DNA of 64,000 bases, taken from Methylotenera sp. (GTDB taxonomy: Bacteria; Pseudomonadota; Gammaproteobacteria; Burkholderiales; Methylophilaceae). Location of the stretch: assembly GCF_029945535.1 (NCBI RefSeq), contig NZ_JAQSCU010000018.1:305340-369339 (forward strand). The letters run 5' to 3'. The translations under genes and the position numbers were made by a program. Shown in pieces: positions 55,542 to 64,000 of the stretch (positions within the stretch are counted from its first letter, which is position 1; every line of letters begins with the position of its first letter). Under the pieces are notes generated by a model that had not been told where the DNA came from, did not search any database, and saw only the letters and a program-made list of their open reading frames with translations.

Positions 55542-56268
55542 GTAACTCAGTGAGCGTTTGTTCTAACTTAGCACCGTCGTTATCTACCATTAAAAAACGA
55601 GCCAATATGTAATTTTGTTCTGTCGCCAACCAAAGCTCTTTAGTTTCTGATTGACCTTTATCTAAGTTGGCTGGCACTAAATGCACCGTTTTATATTGGC
55701 TGCCTGCAACATTTAGCTGCTCAAGTTCTGGTTTAACTTTATATTGATACTGATTAAGTTTCTTACCCGTAGTGAGCGTAACCGTCATATCATTTTTGAA
55801 AGGTCTAGGTAGAAACATAAACTGATAGGCAAAACTTGCCAAATCTTGCGTACCAGCAGTGAGCGGAACAGCTTGAGGCTCGCCCTTACCTAACATGTGC
55901 AAAGTATTACTCGACCAATCAAAATCTGAAAACAAGGCTTTATTTGGATTGCTACCTTGATGCAACTCAAAGTGAGTCGGCACTAGGCCTTTACGAGTGA
56001 CTTTTCCAGTACTAGTAAGTTTGCGCACGCCTAGCAAAGCATAAACACCTATGCCTTTTGTCGTGCTTTCCACTTTGTAAGCATTGCCTGTCACCACATA
56101 CTGCTCGCGGACGTTAGCAAACGGGGTGCCATCCTTGGTTACAACATAATTGGCTTGAATACGTTTAGGTAAACTCACCTGCTGTGCAGCGAAAGCAGAT
56201 GAAGTGGTAAAAGTAAACGCTAAGCTTAACACTCTAATGGTTCTAAAAATTCCAATTTGATTTAGCAC
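55531..56268 (-). CDS. DUF3108 family exported protein
   Basis: A 245-residue protein with a signal peptide ending near TSSAFAAQQ. The DUF3108 core contains FSDFDWSSNTLHMLGKG, TAGTQDLASFAYQFMFLPRP and ETKELWLATEQNYILARF, and is clearly paralogous to the next gene downstream. It is probably co-transcribed with that gene, and lies 87 bases downstream of purM. In other Betaproteobacteria DUF3108 genes neighbour purN/purM. Confidence 0.87.
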   Translation of the reverse strand: MLNQIGIFRTIRVLSLAFTFTTSSAFAAQQVSLPKRIQANYVVTKDGTPFANVREQYVVTGNAYKVESTTKGIGVYALLGVRKLTSTGKVTRKGLVPTHFELHQGSNPNKALFSDFDWSSNTLHMLGKGEPQAVPLTAGTQDLASFAYQFMFLPRPFKNDMTVTLTTGKKLNQYQYKVKPELEQLNVAGSQYKTVHLVPANLDKGQSETKELWLATEQNYILARFLMVDNDGAKLEQTLTELHVD

Positions 56269-56355
56269 GAAAACTCCTCAATATGACTTTGCAAAAAAGT
56301 CTCACCAGCACTTAACGCATCAAGTTAGCTTTTAGATACAGGCCGCTAAAAATAT

Positions 56356-57405
56356 TTAGACTACAACTGTTGGCGCTTCGTCCGCTTGTTGCGCGCGGAT
56401 ATGACCAATTTCAAATACAGTTTCACCTGCGTCTTGTAATAACTTTTGCGCAGCCGCAGCCTGCTCTCTAGCCACAATGACTGCCATACCAATGCCGCAA
56501 TTGAAAGTTTTATACATTTCTAAATCGGCAACATTGCCTTGCGCTTGCAACCATGTGAATAAAGGAGGCATTGTCCAGCTACCTTTTTTAATTTCGGCCG
56601 TTAAGCCTGCTGGCAATACACGTGGAATATTTTCAGTGATGCCGCCGCCCGTGATATGCGCCATACCTTTGATTGGCATTGCTGCAATTAACGCTAACAA
56701 CGGTTTCACATAAATACGTGTTGGTGCCATCACAACATCTTTGAATTTTCTACCATGAAAATCTGACTCGAAATCAATGCCTGATTTATCAATCAACTTA
56801 CGAATCAATGAGTAGCCATTTGAATGTGCGCCACTTGAAGCCAAACCTAGTACGACATCACCAGCAGCGATAGTTGTACCGTTGATAATATTTTCTTTAT
56901 CCACACAACCCACTGCAAAACCTGCTAAATCGTACTCGCCTGCTGGATACATACCTGGCATTTCAGCCGTTTCGCCGCCCACCAAAGCGCAGCCAGATTG
57001 CTCACAACCCTCGGCAATGCCTTTAATCACTTGAGCTGCAGTACCTACTTCTAGCTTACCGCAGGCAAAATAGTCTAAGAAAAATAGCGGTTCAGCACCT
57101 TGTACTAGAATATCGTTCACGCTCATCGCCACTAAATCGATACCTACTGTATCGTGCTTATTCAACTCAAAAGCTAGCTTAAGTTTTGTACCCACGCCAT
57201 CTGTACCTGAAACCAGCACAGGATTCTTAAACTTCTTAGGCATTTCGAACAATGACCCAAAACCGCCGATGCCGGCCAATACCTCTGGACGCATAGTGCG
57301 TTTTGCAAACGGCTTAATCTGCTCAACTAGCGCGTCGCCAGCTTCCATATCCACGCCCGCATCGCGGTAGCTAATTGATGGTGTATTTGAAGAATTAGTG
57401 GTCAA
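56356..57405 (-). CDS. purM: Phosphoribosylformylglycinamidine cyclo-ligase
   Basis: PurM closes the imidazole ring to give AIR, step five of purine synthesis. The 349-residue protein has [60 protein letters not shown] and [16 protein letters not shown], all standard. Divergent from perM with a 95-base gap. Confidence 0.98.
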   Translation of the reverse strand: MTTNSSNTPSISYRDAGVDMEAGDALVEQIKPFAKRTMRPEVLAGIGGFGSLFEMPKKFKNPVLVSGTDGVGTKLKLAFELNKHDTVGIDLVAMSVNDILVQGAEPLFFLDYFACGKLEVGTAAQVIKGIAEGCEQSGCALVGGETAEMPGMYPAGEYDLAGFAVGCVDKENIINGTTIAAGDVVLGLASSGAHSNGYSLIRKLIDKSGIDFESDFHGRKFKDVVMAPTRIYVKPLLALIAAMPIKGMAHITGGGITENIPRVLPAGLTAEIKKGSWTMPPLFTWLQAQGNVADLEMYKTFNCGIGMAVIVAREQAAAAQKLLQDAGETVFEIGHIRAQQADEAPTVVV

Positions 57406-57500
57406 AACGGCTCTCGCTTAGTAATAATATTTAATAAAAATAAAGGTTTTTGAATGCTTTTAAGTGAGTATTCAATATATTAAGTATAATTTTAACCTAT

Positions 57501-58595
57501 ATGACGACTGAACCCAAAAAAACAGCAGCAAAAAATCTATTTATCGATAATCGCTGGTTAATTATTACTGCGATTTTTGCATTTATTATTTATTTATTGC
57601 TTCCAATACTCACGCCATTCTTAGTCGCAGCGATTCTAGCTTATATGTGCGATCCGCTTGTTGATAGGCTTTGCTTGGTTGGTGTAGGTAAATTTATGAT
57701 AGGCCGCACGCTGGCTACCGTGCTGGTGATGGCAGGCATTTTCGGCATTATCACTTTACTGCTGCTTATTCTCATTCCGCTATTGCAAAAAGAATCTCTA
57801 TTGATTGCTGAACGCTTACCCAGCACCATCAACAATATCCGCGCTACGGTTGAACCCTGGTTACAAAGCAAATTTGGTATTAGTTTTGCAATTGATGGCG
57901 CACAGATTCAAGACATCATCACCAAAAACTGGAAAACTGCGGGCGGGCTACTCGGTGATGTATTGATTATGGCAGGCAATAACGGCATGGCGCTAGTCGG
58001 CATTATTGCAAATATATTACTTTTACCTGTGGTGCTGTTTTATTTACTACGTGATTGGGATGTCTTTGTAGCGCGCATAGGTCAACTGATTCCACGTGAA
58101 TGGCATGATAAAACGGCCACCGTAGCTAGCGAAATTGACCAAGTATTAGCTGAGTTCTTACGTGGACAACTTTCAGTCATGCTCGCCATGAGTGCGTTTT
58201 ATGCCATAGGTCTATGGTTTGCAGGATTAGATATGGCCTTGCCGATTGGCTTAGTGGCTGGCCTATTAGGCTTTGTGCCTTATTTAGGGTTTGCCCTAGG
58301 CGTTGTATTAGCCTTGGTTGTTGCAGCACTTCAATTCACTAGTTTCGGCCAACTGATTCCCGTGTTGATTGTATTTAGCTTAGGTCAACTAGTGGAAAGC
58401 ATGGTGCTGACGCCCACATTAGTCGGTGACCGCATTGGGTTACACCCTGTCGTTGTGATTTTTGCTTTACTCGCGGGCGGCCAATTATTTGGCTTTGCCG
58501 GCGTGTTACTTGCCTTACCAGTGAGCGCGGCGATTGCCGTGGGTTTGCGTCATACCAAAGACAATTACCTCAATAGCGACACTTATCTCAATTAA
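57501..58595 (+). CDS. perM: AI-2E family transporter (PerM-like)
   Basis: A 364-residue membrane protein with about eight hydrophobic segments and the family core LGFVPYLGFALGVVLALVVA and LVGDRIGLHPVVVIFALLAG. Family members are permeases; autoinducer-2 export, Na+/H+ exchange and other roles have been proposed, so the substrate is left open. A TATAAT lies only 10 bases before the ATG, so the transcript may have a very short leader. It is followed by hda, as in other Betaproteobacteria. Confidence 0.9.
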   Translation: MTTEPKKTAAKNLFIDNRWLIITAIFAFIIYLLLPILTPFLVAAILAYMCDPLVDRLCLVGVGKFMIGRTLATVLVMAGIFGIITLLLLILIPLLQKESLLIAERLPSTINNIRATVEPWLQSKFGISFAIDGAQIQDIITKNWKTAGGLLGDVLIMAGNNGMALVGIIANILLLPVVLFYLLRDWDVFVARIGQLIPREWHDKTATVASEIDQVLAEFLRGQLSVMLAMSAFYAIGLWFAGLDMALPIGLVAGLLGFVPYLGFALGVVLALVVAALQFTSFGQLIPVLIVFSLGQLVESMVLTPTLVGDRIGLHPVVVIFALLAGGQLFGFAGVLLALPVSAAIAVGLRHTKDNYLNSDTYLN

Positions 58596-58632
58596 TTACC
58601 ACCTACTTCATCAGCGCGCCTAAATTTTGCAC

Positions 58633-59238
58633 ATGAAACAACTCTTACTAGATATAAAACCTGCGGCTCCGCCCACGCTACTGAACTTTATCGCTGGGCG
58701 TAATGAAGAGGCACTTGCTAGTTTAAACGCAGTCGCTAGCAATTCTGCTCAGTCAAAATTTATATACCTATGGGGCGAAACAGCTAGCGGTAAAAGCCAT
58801 TTGCTATCAGCCTGCGAGTCAATAGGCATGAGGGTGGTAGACAATGCACACTTGCTAAACAATGATGCACAAATTGATTTATTCAACACTTACAATCAGC
58901 TTAAAGAAAGTGGCGGCGCACTTATTACCGCTGGATTACATGCACCGACTCAAATGGGCTTGCGTGACGATTTAGCTACCCGCTTGGCGTGGGGTTTGGT
59001 CTATCAGCTACATCCACTCAACGATGCTGAAAAAGCTTTGGCGCTGCAAAATCATGCGGCGGAGCGTGGTATACGCTTACCCACCGAAGTCGTGGATTAC
59101 TGCTTACGTTACCTTAGGCGTGATTTATCGACCTTAATGGCTACTTTAGATGCGCTAGATGAATGGTCTCTCACGACTAAAAAGCCCGTCACTGTGCCAC
59201 TGCTGCGACAATTACTACAACTGAATTTAGAAGCCTAA
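58633..59238 (+). CDS. hda: DnaA regulatory inactivator Hda
   Basis: Hda with the sliding clamp stimulates ATP hydrolysis by DnaA to prevent re-initiation. The 201-residue protein starts MKQLLLDIKPAAPPTLLNFI, which includes the QLxLDI-like clamp-binding motif, then Walker A-like LWGETASGKSHLL, RDDLATRLAWG and the box VII-like RYLRRDLSTLMATLDALD. ATG at 58633 is preferred over a TTG 6 bases upstream. Confidence 0.93.
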   Translation: MKQLLLDIKPAAPPTLLNFIAGRNEEALASLNAVASNSAQSKFIYLWGETASGKSHLLSACESIGMRVVDNAHLLNNDAQIDLFNTYNQLKESGGALITAGLHAPTQMGLRDDLATRLAWGLVYQLHPLNDAEKALALQNHAAERGIRLPTEVVDYCLRYLRRDLSTLMATLDALDEWSLTTKKPVTVPLLRQLLQLNLEA

Positions 59239-59244
59239 GGCGAC

Positions 59245-60567
59245 ATGAGCACTCATTTTTTATTAATTTTTATCGCATTTCTATTAGTATTACTTAATGG
59301 TTTTTTTGTAGCAGCCGAATTTAGTTTAGTTAAACTTCGCAGCACCCGCGTGCGCACGATTGCAAAAACATTAGGCTGGCGCGGCAGAATGTTAGCTAAA
59401 GTTCATGCCAATTTAGATACCTATTTATCTGCCTGCCAACTTGGCATTACCTTATCTTCACTCGGACTTGGCTGGATAGGCGAACCTGCTTTTGCAGCAC
59501 TAATCGAACCTTTGCTCTCACATATTGGCGTTTCTAGTCAAAAACTCATTCACAGTATCGCCTTCATTTTTGCTTTCTTCACCATTTCATATTTACACAT
59601 CGTGCTTGGCGAGCTGGTGCCAAAATCATTGGCCATTCGTATGTCCGAAAGAGTTGGCATTTGGACTGCACCCGCTTTATATGCATTTTATTGGCTGATG
59701 TTTCCTGCCATTTGGCTGCTCAACCAAAGCTCAAATATTGTGATTAGGGCATTGAAACTTAAAACTAAAGCGGGTCACGACTCTCATTACTCTTCAGAAG
59801 AGTTAAAGTTGATTTTGCGCAGTTCACGTGCCAGTGATGAATTTAGCGATGACGAATGGAAAGTACTCGCGCAAGCCATTGACTTCAGAGAGTTAGAAGT
59901 CTCGGATTTGATGCATCCGTTTAGTGAAGTGGTTGCACTATTCGAAGAAGATTCATTTGATACAAATATGGATCGCATCTTGCAACACCGTTACAGCCGC
60001 TACCCTGTTGTGAATGTTGATGGCATTGTGACTGGTATCATTCACATTAAAGACATTTTTGTCGCTTTACGCAAAGACGCCGATTTTACCGATATTAAAA
60101 GCCTCGCACGGCCAGTTGAACAGGTACCACCAACCACGCATGCTATGACGTTATTCAGAAAGCTACAAAAAGGTGCGCCACATTTCACTGTCGTCGGCTA
60201 TGAAGATGCAGCACCGATTGGCTACATTACATTAGATAATTTACTTTCAGCTTTAGTTGGTGATATTCGTGATGAATTCAGGCAATCACAGAGTGAATGG
60301 GCTAAATTAGACGATGGCTCGCTGCTAGGCAAAGGCTCATTACCACTGAATACCTTAGAGCGCACATTGGGAATTGATATTGAATCAGAGGACGCCGATA
60401 CCATCGCAGGGCTTGTACTGTGGGCGCTTGGCGACATTCCTAAAGAAGGTCAGCGTGTAGAGTTCACGGCTTTTGATGTAGTAGTGAAGAAAATGATAGG
60501 ACCGCGCATTTTACTGGTGAGAGTTTACCCAAAAAATCAAGTAAGTGAACCACCTTCGCAGCACTAA
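59245..60567 (+). CDS. CNNM/HlyC-type transporter (DUF21, CBS pair, CorC_HlyC)
   Basis: A 440-residue protein with an N-terminal DUF21 membrane domain (FLLVLLNGFFVAAEFSLVKL then SSLGLGWIGEPAFAALIEPL), a CBS pair at about 215-335 (HRYSRYPVVNVDGIVTGIIH) and a C-terminal CorC_HlyC domain (GLVLWALGDIPKEGQRVEF). Such proteins are Mg2+/Co2+ exporters of the CNNM/CorB type rather than hemolysins. It lies 6 bases after hda. Confidence 0.92.
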   Translation: MSTHFLLIFIAFLLVLLNGFFVAAEFSLVKLRSTRVRTIAKTLGWRGRMLAKVHANLDTYLSACQLGITLSSLGLGWIGEPAFAALIEPLLSHIGVSSQKLIHSIAFIFAFFTISYLHIVLGELVPKSLAIRMSERVGIWTAPALYAFYWLMFPAIWLLNQSSNIVIRALKLKTKAGHDSHYSSEELKLILRSSRASDEFSDDEWKVLAQAIDFRELEVSDLMHPFSEVVALFEEDSFDTNMDRILQHRYSRYPVVNVDGIVTGIIHIKDIFVALRKDADFTDIKSLARPVEQVPPTTHAMTLFRKLQKGAPHFTVVGYEDAAPIGYITLDNLLSALVGDIRDEFRQSQSEWAKLDDGSLLGKGSLPLNTLERTLGIDIESEDADTIAGLVLWALGDIPKEGQRVEFTAFDVVVKKMIGPRILLVRVYPKNQVSEPPSQH

Positions 60568-60573
60568 AAACAC

Positions 60574-61746
60574 TTAATCGCTAGCTGCTGTCTTTGTAAA
60601 TAGCTTAAACCAAATAAAACCGAACACTCCAGCCGAGAGTGAGGCTAATAAAATCGCCATCTTGGCGGCATTAATGGTTTCAACACTAGCAGGAAAGGCA
60701 AGATTGGTGATGAAAATGGACATGGTAAACCCTATCCCACCGAGTATGCCAGCACCAACGATATGTAACCACTTTAAGTCTTCTGGCAAGCGGCAGATGC
60801 CAGTGATAACGGCAACGAAACAAAGCAAACCTACGCCCAATGGCTTACCCAGTATCAAGCCAAGCATAATACCTAGGCTGTTAGCACTCATTAAGTCGTT
60901 CATCCAACCAGCTTGTATGGTAATGCCCGTGTTTGCCAAGGCAAATATCGGCAAAATAATGAACGCAACTGGTTTATGTAAAAAATGTTCTAGCTTGTGT
61001 GAAGGCGATTTTTGATCGTCGTCTTTCACAGAAAATGGAATGGCGAATGCCAACATAATGCCGGCCACCGTGGCGTGAATGCCTGATTTAAGCATAAAAA
61101 ACCACATGATAACGCCACCTAAAATGTAAGGCAGTAAGGACATCACTCGAAATAATCGATTGAGTAAAATCAATACCGCCCAAACCAATAAAGCTGCCAA
61201 CAAATAGCTCACAGAAAATTTAGCCGTATAGAAAACCGCAATGAGCACGATTGCGCCTAAATCATCTATGACAGCAAAAGCCACGACAAAGACTTTCAAC
61301 GAGGCTGGAATTCTATTACCAAGTATGGCTAAAACGCCAAGTGCAAACGCAATATCAGTCGCCATAGGTATACCGATACCGTTTTGTGTAGGCATTGATT
61401 GGTTAAATGAATAGTGAAGCAAGGCTGGAACTAGCATGCCACCAATGGCTGCAAAAATTGGCAGTAACGCATTTTTGAAGTTGGATAACTCGCCGACGTA
61501 AATCTCGCGTTCAAGCTCTAAACCAATCAGCAGAAAGAATATGGCCATCAAGCCGTCGTTAATCCAATGTTCTAGACTTAAACCCGCCACATGGATTTGC
61601 CAAAGACTTAAATACTCATGCCCAATGGCTGAATTAGCCAATAAAATCGAAACGAGCGTAAAGACAATCAGCAAAATACCACTGGATTTTTCTGAATCAA
61701 AAAACCGATTGAAGGTGTTTGATAGTGTGATTGAAGCTTTATTCAT
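60574..61746 (-). CDS. nhaA: Na+/H+ antiporter NhaA
   Basis: A 390-residue antiporter with about twelve hydrophobic segments. The transport-site aspartates are present in MATDIAFALG (D133 equivalent) and AFAVIDDLGAIVLIAVFY (D163 and D164 equivalents), and WINDGLMAIFFLLIGLELER is near the start. It exchanges sodium for protons. It converges on the CNNM-type gene, leaving only 6 bases between the stop codons. Confidence 0.97.
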   Translation of the reverse strand: MNKASITLSNTFNRFFDSEKSSGILLIVFTLVSILLANSAIGHEYLSLWQIHVAGLSLEHWINDGLMAIFFLLIGLELEREIYVGELSNFKNALLPIFAAIGGMLVPALLHYSFNQSMPTQNGIGIPMATDIAFALGVLAILGNRIPASLKVFVVAFAVIDDLGAIVLIAVFYTAKFSVSYLLAALLVWAVLILLNRLFRVMSLLPYILGGVIMWFFMLKSGIHATVAGIMLAFAIPFSVKDDDQKSPSHKLEHFLHKPVAFIILPIFALANTGITIQAGWMNDLMSANSLGIMLGLILGKPLGVGLLCFVAVITGICRLPEDLKWLHIVGAGILGGIGFTMSIFITNLAFPASVETINAAKMAILLASLSAGVFGFIWFKLFTKTAASD

Positions 61747-61900
61747 CAGGAACTCTTTAAAAAGGCAGTCTTTAAAATTTTAATGTTTGGAAGCAATCTT
61801 TTATAACATCAGTTATCATTCGACAAATAGTCTATACACATCGTTATTGTGAATAGCACTATCTAAACACATCAATCAGGCCAAATCAAATAAACATAAC

Positions 61901-63508
61901 ATGCTTAGAATCACTGAAATCAAATTACCGCTTGACCATCAACCCAGCGAAATCAACGCCGCTATTGTTAAAAAGCTGGCGATTAACAAAGCCGATCTAG
62001 TCGAATATACCATTTTTAAACGTGGTGTAGATGCGCGTAAAGCCAATGCAATTTTGTTAGTCTACTCGCTTGATGTCACGGTAAACGGTGAAGCTAAAGT
62101 GTTAGCCAAGTTAGGTAAAGACCCACACGTAAAGCTAGCACCAGATACTTCTTACAAATTTGTCGCGCAAGCACCTAAAACACTTAAAGAAAGACCTGTC
62201 ATTGTCGGCTTAGGTCCTGCTGGTCTTTTTGCTGCGCTTATTTTAGCGCAATCTGGCTTCAAACCTATCGTACTAGAACGCGGTAAAGCGGTGCGTGAGC
62301 GCACCAAAGATACTTGGGATTTATGGCGTAAATCTAAGCTTAACTCAGAATCCAATGTGCAATTTGGTGAAGGCGGCGCTGGGACGTTCTCTGACGGCAA
62401 GTTATATAGCCAGATTAAAGACCCAAACCATTATGGCCGCAAAGTGTTAAATGAGTTCGTTAAAGCAGGCGCGCCAGAAGAGATTTTATACGTCAGCCAT
62501 CCGCATATCGGCACGTTCCGGTTGGTCGGCATGGTAGAAGAAATGCGTAACAATATTATTGCGCTCGGTGGTGAAATACGCTTTCAAAGTAAAGTCGAAG
62601 ACATTGAGATTTCAGACAATCAAGTCCAAGCGGTGGTGCTGGCTAGCGGTGAACGCATTGCCACGAATCACCTGATTCTGGCTGTTGGGCATAGCGCTCG
62701 TGACACTTTTGAGATGATACACAAACGCGGTATTTATATTGAAGCCAAGCCATTTTCCATCGGCTTCCGTATCGAACATCCGCAATCACTTATTGACGCC
62801 GCCCGTCACGGTCCGAACGCTCAACACCCTATTTTAGGCGCGGCTGATTACAAATTAGTTCATCATGCAAGCAATGGACGTAGCGTTTATAGCTTCTGTA
62901 TGTGTCCAGGTGGTACCGTGGTAGCTGCGGCATCTGAAGAAGGTCGTGTGGTAACTAACGGCATGAGCCAATATTCACGTAACGAACGCAATGCCAATGC
63001 GGGCATCGTGGTTGGTATCACGCCTGATGAGGATTATCCAGGCCATCCACTCGCGGGTATGGAATTACAGCGCAAGTGGGAAAGCCAAGCTTACTTATTG
63101 GGTGGCAGTACTTACCAAGCACCCGGACAATTAGTTGGCGACTTTTTAGCGAATCAACCTTCAACTCAATTTGGTGAAGTCACACCTTCATACACACCCG
63201 GCGTGCATCTTACTAACTTGGATACCGTTTTGCCTGAATACGTGATTTCGGCGATTCGCGAAGCGATACCACAATTTGCTAAACAAATTAAAGGCTTCGA
63301 TATGGCAGACGCCATACTCACAGGCGTTGAAACACGCACCTCATCGCCGATTCGCATTAAACGTAACGATGACAACTTGCAAAGCATTAATACCAAAGGC
63401 TTGTACCCTACTGGTGAAGGCGCTGGCTATGCTGGTGGCATTCTTTCTGCTGGTGTTGATGGCATTCGCATCGCCGAAGCAGTCGCGCTGAGTATGGCAG
63501 GACGTTAA
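61901..63508 (+). CDS. FAD-dependent oxidoreductase, COG2509 family
   Basis: A 535-residue flavoprotein. An N-terminal domain of about 95 residues is followed by the FAD Rossmann motif VIVGLGPAGLFAALILAQSG then a glutamate in VLERG. Also seen are NVQFGEGGAGTFSDGKLYS, LAVGHSARDTFEMIHKRG, SFCMCPGGTVVAAASEEG, and the closing YPTGEGAGYAGGILSAGVDG. The family is uncharacterised; its members are found across bacteria and archaea. It is divergent from nhaA with 154 bases between. Confidence 0.9.
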   Translation: MLRITEIKLPLDHQPSEINAAIVKKLAINKADLVEYTIFKRGVDARKANAILLVYSLDVTVNGEAKVLAKLGKDPHVKLAPDTSYKFVAQAPKTLKERPVIVGLGPAGLFAALILAQSGFKPIVLERGKAVRERTKDTWDLWRKSKLNSESNVQFGEGGAGTFSDGKLYSQIKDPNHYGRKVLNEFVKAGAPEEILYVSHPHIGTFRLVGMVEEMRNNIIALGGEIRFQSKVEDIEISDNQVQAVVLASGERIATNHLILAVGHSARDTFEMIHKRGIYIEAKPFSIGFRIEHPQSLIDAARHGPNAQHPILGAADYKLVHHASNGRSVYSFCMCPGGTVVAAASEEGRVVTNGMSQYSRNERNANAGIVVGITPDEDYPGHPLAGMELQRKWESQAYLLGGSTYQAPGQLVGDFLANQPSTQFGEVTPSYTPGVHLTNLDTVLPEYVISAIREAIPQFAKQIKGFDMADAILTGVETRTSSPIRIKRNDDNLQSINTKGLYPTGEGAGYAGGILSAGVDGIRIAEAVALSMAGR

Positions 63509-63547
63509 GTTCTATTTAAGCACTAGCAAGACAATAAGGAGCAACAA

Positions 63548-64000
63548 TTGATTGACTTTAAGTTAGTGCTAAAAACACTTGCGGCTTCGTTTATTTGCTT
63601 TGCGCAAATGGCTATCGCTTCGCCAGAGCTTACTTATATTGACAATCAAATTGCCGCTCACCCCAATTTAAGCGGCATCTATGTGCTGGATAAAGGCGAG
63701 GATGCTTTACTCGCCCGTGCTTGGCTGGCTGACCACGCAGAGAAAACTATCGAAGTGCAGTACTTCATCTGGAGTACTGATAATATCGGCATATTAGCCT
63801 CAGAAGCCTTACTGCGCGCGGCTGATAGGGGTGTTAAAGTGCGTGTCATTGTTGATGATTTATTAATCGATGCGCCTGATAAATCTTTGCTGGCACTCGC
63901 CAAACACCCAAACGTCGAGATTCACATCTACAATCCAAAACATTCAGTAGGCACACCATTTTACAAACGCTTGATGAATATCGTCGTGAATTTTCGAGGT
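63548..64000 (+). CDS. Phospholipase D-like / cardiolipin synthase-like protein (partial, 5' part)
   Basis: The first 151 codons are in the window; the frame is open to the right edge. TTG at 63548 is the start: GGAG lies 6 bases before it and no suitable ATG is near. The N-terminus is a signal peptide (VLKTLAASFICFAQMAIASP). Then come SGIYVLDKGEDALLARAWLA, IEVQYFIWSTDNIG and ADRGVKVRVIVDDLLI, the typical opening of PLD-superfamily proteins of the ClsC/YmdC kind. The HKD catalytic motifs would lie beyond the edge, so activity cannot be judged. Confidence 0.82.
   Translation, partial: MIDFKLVLKTLAASFICFAQMAIASPELTYIDNQIAAHPNLSGIYVLDKGEDALLARAWLADHAEKTIEVQYFIWSTDNIGILASEALLRAADRGVKVRVIVDDLLIDAPDKSLLALAKHPNVEIHIYNPKHSVGTPFYKRLMNIVVNFRG

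Overview
The window looks like chromosomal DNA of a methylotrophic betaproteobacterium of the Methylophilaceae (Methylotenera/Methylophilus-like). The pointers are a hexulose-6-phosphate synthase of the ribulose monophosphate (RuMP) formaldehyde pathway set inside the histidine cluster, the betaproteobacterial order mla - ABC-2 exporter - ibaG - murA - hisG, and the moderately AT-rich codon use. Almost every stretch is coding, no gap exceeds 300 bases, and I see no tRNA, rRNA, CRISPR array, prophage or insertion sequence.

Region by region. (1) 1-15.7 kb, all on the minus strand. In transcription order: mlaFEDCB (retrograde phospholipid transport), an ABC-2 exporter pair, ibaG and grxD (Fe-S partners), murA, hisG-hisD-hisC, hps, hisB-hisH-hisA-hisF-hisI-hisE, a HIT protein and tatA, which runs off the left edge. 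(2) 15.8-24 kb: a type IV pilin-like gene with a convincing sigma-54 promoter, an orphan membrane histidine kinase, a dihaem cytochrome c, engB, trmB, a MidA-like methyltransferase, a pteridine reductase and ttcA. A REP-type inverted repeat lies between trmB and the MidA-like gene. (3) 24-36.4 kb: topA, a PBP7-type endopeptidase, an isolated GcvH-like protein, a coiled-coil repeat protein downstream of pepA-holC, lptFG, and an ECF sigma factor with DUF3619, DUF3106 and RDD genes. (4) 36.5-48.5 kb: pilS-pilR, a CaCA-type exchanger, ampD, an RND efflux pair, and a YjgN-like membrane protein paired with an M48 protease. (5) 48.5-51.5 kb: a PAP2 phosphatase, a zinc-dependent phospholipase C-like protein and a diacylglycerol-type glycosyltransferase, each preceded by PHO-box-like 11-bp repeats. 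(6) 51.5-64 kb: a dicarboxylate symporter, an RsmB-type rRNA methyltransferase, two DUF3108 proteins, purM, perM, hda, a CNNM-type transporter, nhaA, a COG2509 flavoprotein and the start of a phospholipase-D-like gene.

Three themes stand out. First, the HPS carries an unusual C-terminal transmembrane segment followed by an Ala/Pro/Glu-rich tail, which would anchor a central C1 enzyme to the membrane. Second, the 48.6-51.5 kb island has the enzyme content and candidate PhoB sites expected of a phosphate-starvation lipid-remodelling module (phospholipid to diacylglycerol to glycolipid). Third, the sigma-54 promoter of the pilin-like gene and the pilS/pilR genes about 20 kb away probably form one regulatory circuit. 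All functional calls come from reading motifs and neighbourhoods; no database search was run.
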